Part shown: piece by piece, positions 22,445-27,340 of the stretch
Layout of the letters: the number at the start of each line of letters is the position of its first letter
Numbering within the stretch: position 1 is the stretch's first letter
NCBI GenBank assembly: GCA_038750655.1
Contig: JBCDGZ010000111.1
Span: 1 to 27,340, forward strand
DNA: 27,340 nt
Origin: JBCDGZ01 sp038750655
GTDB lineage: Bacteria; Bacteroidota; Bacteroidia; Chitinophagales; Saprospiraceae
Reading direction: 5' to 3'
Notes under the pieces: generated by a model
Database searches by the model: none
Told to the model about the DNA's origin: nothing
The model's input: only the letters and a program-made list of their open reading frames with translations
Translations under genes and position numbers: made by a program

Positions 22445-22831
22445 TTATACTCTGCGACGTTTAGGTGGCCGACAACCATTGTGCGGTACAGGCGTCACAT
22501 CTTTGATTCTTGAGACTTTAATGCCCGCACCATCGATGGCACGAATCGCAGCTTCTCTACCAGAACCAGGCCCTTTAACGTAAACCTCTGCGGTGCGCAT
22601 TCCTGCCTCATAAGCTACTCTAGCTGCATCTGAAGCAGCAACCTGTGCAGCGTAAGGCGTATTTTTCTTAGAGCCTCTGAACCCAGCCTTACCAGCTGAT
22701 GCCCAGGAAATTACCTGTCCTCTCTTATTCGTCAAAGAGATGATAATATTATTGAAGGAAGCTTGAATATAAACCAGACCCTCCGGTTCGACTCTAACTT
22801 TTCTTTTCCTTTGTTTTTTTGCTTTTGCCAT
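22445..22831 (-). CDS. rpsK: 30S ribosomal protein S11
   Basis: This 128-aa protein has the S11 signature: VYIQASFNNIIISLTNKRGQVISWASAGKAGFRGSKKNTPYAAQ in the middle and VKGPGSGREAAIRAIDGAGIKVSRIKDVTPVPHNGCRPPKRRRV at the end. It binds 16S rRNA on the platform next to the mRNA exit. It is in the standard rpsM-rpsK-rpsD order, with short gaps on both sides. Confidence 0.97.
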   Translation of the reverse strand: MAKAKKQRKRKVRVEPEGLVYIQASFNNIIISLTNKRGQVISWASAGKAGFRGSKKNTPYAAQVAASDAARVAYEAGMRTAEVYVKGPGSGREAAIRAIDGAGIKVSRIKDVTPVPHNGCRPPKRRRV

Positions 22832-22902
22832 GTTCTGTTCAACATTTGGTCGCTCAGGCTGCGGATAGATTGCTAGACCTGGACAGTAAAGTCAAAAGAA
22901 TA

Positions 22903-23280
22903 TTATTTAGTTGCTTTTTTCTTATTCGCTACCGTCTTCCGCTTTCCTTTACGAGTACGGGCGTTGGTACGGGTACGCTGGCCACGCAGCGGCAGGCCTT
23001 TACGATGGCGCAGGCCACGATAGCAGCCAATATCCATCAATCGCTTGATATTGAGTTGGACCTCAGAACGAAGCTGACCTTCTACCTTGTATTCTTCCTG
23101 GATCATACCGGAAATCATACGAATGTTTTCATCCGTCCAATCATTGACCTTTACGCTTTCATCGATCCCTACCCTTCCCAAAATTTCCTTAGCTAGTGAT
23201 GGACCAATACCAAAGATATAGGTAAGACCTACAACACCGCGCTTATTTCTGGGCAAATCGACACCTGATATACGAGCCAT
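22903..23280 (-). CDS. rpsM: 30S ribosomal protein S13
   Basis: This 125-aa protein starts MARISGVDLPRNKRGVVGLTYIFGIG, has the helix-two-turn-helix region, and ends with the basic tail GLRHRKGLPLRGQRTRTNARTRKGKRKTVANKKKATK. S13 sits in the small-subunit head and contacts the large subunit and the P-site tRNA. It follows rpmJ and precedes rpsK in the operon. Confidence 0.97.
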   Translation of the reverse strand: MARISGVDLPRNKRGVVGLTYIFGIGPSLAKEILGRVGIDESVKVNDWTDENIRMISGMIQEEYKVEGQLRSEVQLNIKRLMDIGCYRGLRHRKGLPLRGQRTRTNARTRKGKRKTVANKKKATK

Positions 23281-23314
23281 ATTTCTTTATCGTTAAATAT
23301 TTAGTAGTTATTTC

Positions 23315-23431
23315 TTAACCCTGGCGCTGCTTGAACCTAGGATTCTTCTTATTAATGATGTAAAGTTTACCCTTACGTCTTACAATTTTGCAATCAGCAG
23401 AACGCTTCTTAATTGATGCTCTTACTTTCAT
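23315..23431 (-). CDS. rpmJ: 50S ribosomal protein L36
   Basis: A 38-aa frame (ATG at 23431, TAA at 23315) reads MKVRASIKKRSADCKIVRRK and ends NPRFKQRQG, a normal L36. It is between infA and rpsM, where L36 belongs. Of the Cys-Cys-Cys-His zinc site of the classical form only Cys14 is left and the His is absent (NPRFKQRQG, not NPKHKQRQG), so it appears to be a zinc-independent (C-minus) type. Confidence 0.95.
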   Translation of the reverse strand: MKVRASIKKRSADCKIVRRKGKLYIINKKNPRFKQRQG

Positions 23432-23463
23432 TACAGCAATTTTTAGTATTAAAATAGTAAGTT

Positions 23464-23682
23464 TTACTTGTAGCGATAAATGATCCGCCCTCTTGACAAG
23501 TCATAAGGAGACATCTCTACCGCCACTTTATCGCCCGGGAGGATTCGAATGTAGTGCATCCGCATCTTTCCTGAAATCGTAGCTACAATTTTATGGTCAT
23601 TTTCAAGGCGAACTCTGAACATTGCATTTGAGAGTGCCTCCTCGATAATCCCATCTTGTTTGATTAGCTCTTGTTTAGCCAT
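23464..23682 (-). CDS. infA: Translation initiation factor IF-1
   Basis: From the ATG at 23682 the product is 72 aa, the usual IF-1 length: MAKQELIKQDGIIEEALSNA, FRVRLENDHKIVATISGKMR and MHYIRILPGDKVAVEMSPYD, a single S1-like OB fold. IF-1 covers the ribosomal A site during initiation. A longer frame to 23751 would add 23 hydrophobic residues not seen in the family and would cover the -7 element, so it is rejected. The gap to map (107 bases) is long for this operon and holds a candidate promoter. Confidence 0.96.
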   Translation of the reverse strand: MAKQELIKQDGIIEEALSNAMFRVRLENDHKIVATISGKMRMHYIRILPGDKVAVEMSPYDLSRGRIIYRYK

Positions 23683-23700
23683 ATTTCTAATTTCGGTGTG

Positions 23701-23708
23701 CAAAGATA
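23701..23708 (-). promoter_or_regulatory. Candidate internal promoter before infA
   Basis: The minus strand reads TATCTTTG, an exact TAnnTTTG -7 match, 18 bases before the infA start, in an AT-rich 107-base gap. A -33 TTG is not clear at 19-21 bases. It could drive infA through rplQ independently of the upstream spc genes. Confidence 0.4.
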
Positions 23709-23789
23709 CAAAAAAATAAATGATTTTTTGTGTTATTCGCCAAAAAACCAATTATTCTGATTGACCAGCCTCAATATCAAGGGTTCAAC

Positions 23790-24611
23790 TCAGACCAAAT
23801 CTTGTAGCTTAAGATGCACTTCCTTAACATTATCATTCTTCATAATCGCCTCCTCTATCATTCGATGGTCGGAGAGAATATCTGCTTTTTCTTTGCCCAC
23901 CGCGATTGTGTGCTCGTAGTGAGCAGACGGCTTGCGGTCTTTGGTAATGATTGTCCAGCCATCTTTTGACTGCCGAATTTCTTTTTTACCCAGGTTAACC
24001 ATCGGTTCGATGGCAATAACCAGCCCTTCTTTCAGTTTGGCCCCACCTCCTCTTTTTCCGTAATTGGGTACTTCTGGTGCCTCGTGCAGCTCCCGGCCGA
24101 TGCCGTGTCCAACCAGCTCTCTTACTACACCATAACGGTGCTCCCGCTCACAGTAGCTCTGCACTGCGAAGCCAATATCGCCAAGGCGATTACCCTTGGT
24201 GGCCATCTCAATCGCTTTGTACAGCGAAGTGTTGGTCACCCGGAGCAGCTCCATCGTAGACTCAGGCACATCTCCTAAGGCAAAAGTATAGGCAGAATCG
24301 CCAAAAAAGCCATTGAGATAGGAACCACAATCTACAGAAACAATGTCGCCATCCTGGAATTCTTTATCAGAAGGAATACCATGAACGACCGCTTCGTTGA
24401 TAGAAATACAAAGTGTTGCAGGAAATCCGCGATACCCTTTAAAGCCAGGGCTGGCTTGGTGATCGCGTATCAACATTTCTGCTTCCTTATCGATCATCTC
24501 GCCGGTCACTCCCGGTCTGATGAGCGTTGCCACATGAGCCAGTGCTTTACAAACCAACAAACAGCTCTTTCGGATCAGCTCGACTTCTTCATCTGTCTTG
24601 TAAAACACCAT
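23790..24611 (-). CDS. map: Methionine aminopeptidase, type I
   Basis: This 273-aa enzyme removes the initiator methionine from new proteins. The five metal ligands are all present: Asp94 (VSVDCGS), Asp105 (FFGDSAY), His169 (LVGHGIG), Glu202 (AIEPMV) and Glu233 (HYEHTIAV), with the substrate-binding His78 (VVHGIP). Spacings match E. coli Map. The N-terminus is short, with no zinc-finger extension, as expected for type Ia. It lies 8 bases after secY, typical for this cluster in Bacteroidota. Confidence 0.96.
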   Translation of the reverse strand: MVFYKTDEEVELIRKSCLLVCKALAHVATLIRPGVTGEMIDKEAEMLIRDHQASPGFKGYRGFPATLCISINEAVVHGIPSDKEFQDGDIVSVDCGSYLNGFFGDSAYTFALGDVPESTMELLRVTNTSLYKAIEMATKGNRLGDIGFAVQSYCEREHRYGVVRELVGHGIGRELHEAPEVPNYGKRGGGAKLKEGLVIAIEPMVNLGKKEIRQSKDGWTIITKDRKPSAHYEHTIAVGKEKADILSDHRMIEEAIMKNDNVKEVHLKLQDLV

Positions 24612-24619
24612 GGCTATAG

Positions 24620-25984
24620 TTACATACTTGCTCCAATGCCCTGGATACCTCCTCGACCTTTCAGTCGACCGGACTTGACCAGACCATCGTACTTACGCAT
24701 CAATAAATGACTCTCAATTTGTTGCAATGTATCCAATACTACCGCTACGAGGATCAGCAGAGAAGTACCACCAAAGAACATAGCAAAGGTGATATTTACA
24801 CCGAACTTCGCTACAATAGCTGGTAGAATCGCAATGAGTCCCAAGAATACGGAACCGGGCAAAGTGATGCGAGTCGTTACAGAATCGATAAAATCAGCAG
24901 TCTTCTTGCCTGGTTTGATACCAGGGATAAAGGCATTTTGGCGCTTAAGGTATTCCGCATATTGCTGCGGATTGACCAAAAGAGCAGTATACACATAGGT
25001 AAACAGCACCACCAAGAAGAAATAGATGATGTTATATGGTGTTGAAGTAAAATCGTTTAAAGCCATCAACCAACCACTAGACTGAATGTCAGACTCTGGC
25101 CCTGCGAGGAACTGGGCCGCTGTAGCTGGAATGAACATCAGGGCTTGAGCAAAGATAATTGGCATTACCCCTGAAGCATTTACTTTCACAGGAATGTAAT
25201 CGCGGTTACCCTGAGCAGGCATAGTGTTCGCACCACGGCCTACCATGCGCTTGGCAAACTGGATCGGTATTTTTCGAACCCCCTGGACAATCAGCACAGT
25301 AGCCATAACGACCAGGAAGAGAACAACAATTTCAAGGACAAAAAGGATAGCATTGCTCTGCAACTGTAACTGCAATTCTGCGATGAACGCAACTGGTAAA
25401 GTAGCAATGATACCAATCATAATCAACAAAGAAATACCATTACCGATTCCCTTGTCTGTAATACGCTCACCGAGCCACATCGCAAATACCGTCCCCGTAG
25501 AGAGAATAATGATATTAGCAATCCAAAAAATGCTATCTGAAATATTGGTAGAAACCGCTCCCTGCGAACGAATCCAAGTGAGATAACCTCCTCCCTGTAC
25601 CAAAGTAATGGCAACTGTCAATAATCGAGTAATTTGATTCAGTTTCTTACGACCAGATTCTCCCTCTCGTTGCTGTAAGCGTTGAAAATACGGTACAGCA
25701 AAGCCTAAGAGCTGAATGATGATCGAGGCAGTGATGTAGGGCATGATCCCCAAAGCAAAAATGGCAGCATTACCGAATGCTCCACCTGTAAATGCGTTAA
25801 TCAAGCCCAAAAGATCAGTGGCATTGCTGTCAGCGATATTTTGGAGCTTGCTAGGGTCTACCCCAGGGAGGATAATGAAAGACCCTACCCGATAAACGAA
25901 TAGGAGAAGGAGCGTGAATAGAATACGATCTCTCAGTTCCTTGATCTTCCAAATGTTCTGGATTGTTGTAATAAACTTCTTCAT
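24620..25984 (-). CDS. secY: Preprotein translocase channel subunit SecY
   Basis: The 454-aa product has ten membrane helices. It begins MKKFITTIQNIWKIKELRDRILFTLLLLFVYRVGSFIILPGVD, shows the plug and early helices (GIMPYITASIIIQLL), AMWLGERITDKGIGNGISLLIMIGI in the middle and RFFLMRKYDGLVKSGRLKGR-like text near the end (here HLLMRKYDGLVKSGRLKGRGG). It forms the Sec channel used by the signal-peptide proteins of this window. It is between rplO (9-base gap) and map (8-base gap). Confidence 0.97.
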   Translation of the reverse strand: MKKFITTIQNIWKIKELRDRILFTLLLLFVYRVGSFIILPGVDPSKLQNIADSNATDLLGLINAFTGGAFGNAAIFALGIMPYITASIIIQLLGFAVPYFQRLQQREGESGRKKLNQITRLLTVAITLVQGGGYLTWIRSQGAVSTNISDSIFWIANIIILSTGTVFAMWLGERITDKGIGNGISLLIMIGIIATLPVAFIAELQLQLQSNAILFVLEIVVLFLVVMATVLIVQGVRKIPIQFAKRMVGRGANTMPAQGNRDYIPVKVNASGVMPIIFAQALMFIPATAAQFLAGPESDIQSSGWLMALNDFTSTPYNIIYFFLVVLFTYVYTALLVNPQQYAEYLKRQNAFIPGIKPGKKTADFIDSVTTRITLPGSVFLGLIAILPAIVAKFGVNITFAMFFGGTSLLILVAVVLDTLQQIESHLLMRKYDGLVKSGRLKGRGGIQGIGASM

Positions 25985-25993
25985 TGTGCTTTT

Positions 25994-26440
25994 TTAAACA
26001 AGATTTACAGTTCCCCCCTGTGCCTCAATAGCTTGTTTTGCGGATGCGGAGCAGGCATGAACTGTTACGTCAAGCTTGACAGTCAGTTCGCCACCGCCGA
26101 GAACCTTAATCTTATCGGTTTTTTTACAGATGTCATTGGACACCAGTGTTTCAACGTCAATGGTAGTTGTATTGTACTTCTCACTAATCGCTTGCAAACG
26201 GTCAACGTTCAGTGGAACGTAAGCAACGCGGTTGAAGTTTTTGAAGCCCCTTTTAGGCAGGCGCATCTGCAATGGCATTTGACCACCTTCGAAATTGCGC
26301 TTGCGACTATAACCGGAACGGGATTTTGCTCCTTTGTGACCGCGAGTACTGGTTCCACCTCTGGTTGATCCCTGTCCTCTTGCGATTCTCTTTTTCTTCT
26401 TTACCGAGCCCGAGGCTGGTTTTAAACTATGTAATTCCAT
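25994..26440 (-). CDS. rplO: 50S ribosomal protein L15
   Basis: The 148-aa protein starts MELHSLKPASGSVKKKKRIARGQGS and contains the glycine/arginine-rich L15 head (GGTSTRGHKGAKSRSGYSRKRNFEGGQMPLQMRLPKRGF) and the conserved C-terminal VTVHACSASAKQAIEAQGG. Two adjacent ATGs exist (26443 and 26440); the second gives the usual MELH start. L15 is a late-assembling large-subunit protein. It is between rpmD and secY. Confidence 0.96.
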   Translation of the reverse strand: MELHSLKPASGSVKKKKRIARGQGSTRGGTSTRGHKGAKSRSGYSRKRNFEGGQMPLQMRLPKRGFKNFNRVAYVPLNVDRLQAISEKYNTTTIDVETLVSNDICKKTDKIKVLGGGELTVKLDVTVHACSASAKQAIEAQGGTVNLV

Positions 26441-26477
26441 CATTAATGAATTAGGAATATAAATTAATACGCGATTA

Positions 26478-26660
26478 CTAAGACAAATGTTCCACTTCGA
26501 TCAAATGACTTACCTTATTGATCATTCCCTGAATCTGAGGCGTCATCTCATGTTCCACAGATTGATTCATTTTCCGGAGCCCTAGCGCCTTGATGGTATC
26601 TTTCTGTCTTTGGGAGCGATCGATTGTGCTTTTGACCTGAGTTATTTTTACTTTGCCCAT
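26478..26660 (-). CDS. rpmD: 50S ribosomal protein L30
   Basis: The 60-aa product reads MGKVKITQVKSTIDRSQRQK, followed by KALGLRKMNQSVEHEMTPQIQGMINKVSHLIEVE, the complete L30 fold. It lies between rpsE and rplO as in other Bacteroidota spc operons. Confidence 0.96.
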   Translation of the reverse strand: MGKVKITQVKSTIDRSQRQKDTIKALGLRKMNQSVEHEMTPQIQGMINKVSHLIEVEHLS

Positions 26661-26690
26661 TATCTTCAGTTTTATCCTGTGCTGAGGATA

Positions 26691-27212
26691 TTACTCCCCG
26701 TTAAAAAGTTTCTCCATAGAAATACCGCGCTGCTTGGCGATCAGCATCGGGCTGCGCAGTTTGGCAAGTGCATCGATAGTGGCCTTCACTACATTATGAG
26801 GATTAGAAGAACCCTGAGACTTAGCCAGTACATTCTGCACTCCCGCAATCTCCAAAACAGCACGCATTGCACCACCGGCAATTACACCAGCACCCTCTGC
26901 AGCAGGCTTAATCAGTACTTTACCCGCACCGTATTTCCCTTTCTGCTCGTGAGGAATGGTTCCTTTATGCAGCGGCACCTTGATCAGGTTTTTCTTGGCA
27001 TCATCCACTGCCTTAGCAATAGATTCAGATACATCGCGGGCCTTACCCAGTCCGTGTCCTACAGTACCTTTGCCATCACCAACGACAACAATAGCTGCAA
27101 AGCTAAAGGTACGACCACCTTTGGTTACTTTAGCTACACGATTGAGATTTACCAGCTTATCCTTTAATTCCGTTTCGGTCGGTTTTACCCGGTTGGAGTT
27201 TTTCTTTGCCAT
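26691..27212 (-). CDS. rpsE: 30S ribosomal protein S5
   Basis: The 173-aa protein has the S5 N-terminal double-stranded-RNA-binding-like domain (LNRVAKVTKGGRTFSFAAIVVVGDGKGTVGHGLGKARDV) and the C-terminal domain (GAGKVLIKPAAEGAGVIAGGAMRAVLEIAGVQNVLAKSQGSSNPHNVVKATIDAL). S5 lies at the mRNA entry and takes part in decoding accuracy. It follows rplR by 11 bases. Confidence 0.97.
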   Translation of the reverse strand: MAKKNSNRVKPTETELKDKLVNLNRVAKVTKGGRTFSFAAIVVVGDGKGTVGHGLGKARDVSESIAKAVDDAKKNLIKVPLHKGTIPHEQKGKYGAGKVLIKPAAEGAGVIAGGAMRAVLEIAGVQNVLAKSQGSSNPHNVVKATIDALAKLRSPMLIAKQRGISMEKLFNGE

Positions 27213-27223
27213 TTCTCTAATGA

Positions 27224-27340
27224 TTAAAATTTCAAGCCTCCTTCACGGGCGCCGTCAGCAAGAGCCTTAACGCGGCCATGATATAAATAACCACCACGGT
27301 CAAAGATTACAGTTTCAATACCTGCATCCTTTGCGCGCTC
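27224..27340 (-). CDS. rplR: 50S ribosomal protein L18, C-terminal part
   Basis: Only the last 38 residues are in the window: ERAKDAGIETVIFDRGGYLY, then HGRVKALADGAREGGLKF and TAA. This is the conserved end of L18, the 5S rRNA-binding protein. The start lies beyond the right edge. Confidence 0.95.
   Translation of the reverse strand, partial: ERAKDAGIETVIFDRGGYLYHGRVKALADGAREGGLKF

Noticed and set aside
23683..23751. N-terminal extension of IF-1
   Set aside because: The extra 23 residues are hydrophobic, unlike any IF-1, and overlap the -7 element. MAKQELIKQDG is the normal start.
1..27340. CRISPR arrays, insertion sequences, tRNA or rRNA genes
   Set aside because: No short regularly spaced repeats, transposase-like frames, terminal repeats or tRNA cloverleaf sequences were recognised. 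The only repeats are within coding modules.

Overview
This window looks like chromosomal DNA of a Bacteroidota bacterium, most likely a Saprospiria/Lewinella-type marine or environmental lineage. Three things point there. Two secreted proteins end in type IX secretion (T9SS) C-terminal domains. Several promoters fit the Bacteroidota pattern TTG-N19-21-TAnnTTTG. The ribosomal genes follow the spc/alpha order rplR-rpsE-rpmD-rplO-secY-map-infA-rpmJ-rpsM-rpsK-rpsD-rpoA-rplQ. No rRNA, tRNA, CRISPR array, transposase or phage gene was seen. The genus is inference.

Layout. 1-1472 (-): 5' part of a secreted lamin-tail-domain protein with near-identical tandem repeats, cut by the window edge. 1816-5061: a stress and detoxification block with OxyR (both redox cysteines), a convergent DJ-1/Hsp31-like protein, a divergent cysteine-free HxlR regulator, a doubtful small lipoprotein and an arylamine N-acetyltransferase. 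5168-6823 (-): secreted DUF4397 repeat protein with a T9SS tail and its own terminator. 7027-7658: a frameshifted secreted protein. 7718-8998: APC amino-acid permease.

9034-11437 is the most accessory-looking stretch. It holds a protein that appears to fuse an Effector-Associated Domain 11 (EAD11) to a putAbiC-like phage abortive-infection domain, a small zinc-ribbon protein, a 57-aa ribbon-helix-helix antitoxin-like protein with no toxin beside it, and a long coiled-coil protein nine bases downstream. This is the best candidate here for an undescribed (defence) system. 11475-12746: MFS/SLC45-like sugar transporter. 12872-14158: secreted Cys-rich protein with two NTR/TIMP-like halves and a T9SS tail. 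14164-14670 (-): NTF2-like protein. 14732-15514: DUF429 RNase H-fold protein. 15517-16959 (-): SDR oxidoreductase followed by its probable TetR repressor, with a GAAC/GTTC operator array upstream of the SDR. 17087-17593 (-): azurin-like lipoprotein. 17763-19967 (-): ABC exporter whose C39 peptidase domain has lost its catalytic residues.

20003-27340 (-): the distal spc plus alpha ribosomal operon, running from the end of rplR through rplQ to a strong intrinsic terminator. It encodes ribosomal proteins, SecY, methionine aminopeptidase, IF-1 and the RNA polymerase alpha subunit. A probable internal promoter precedes infA and a strong hairpin lies between rpsD and rpoA.
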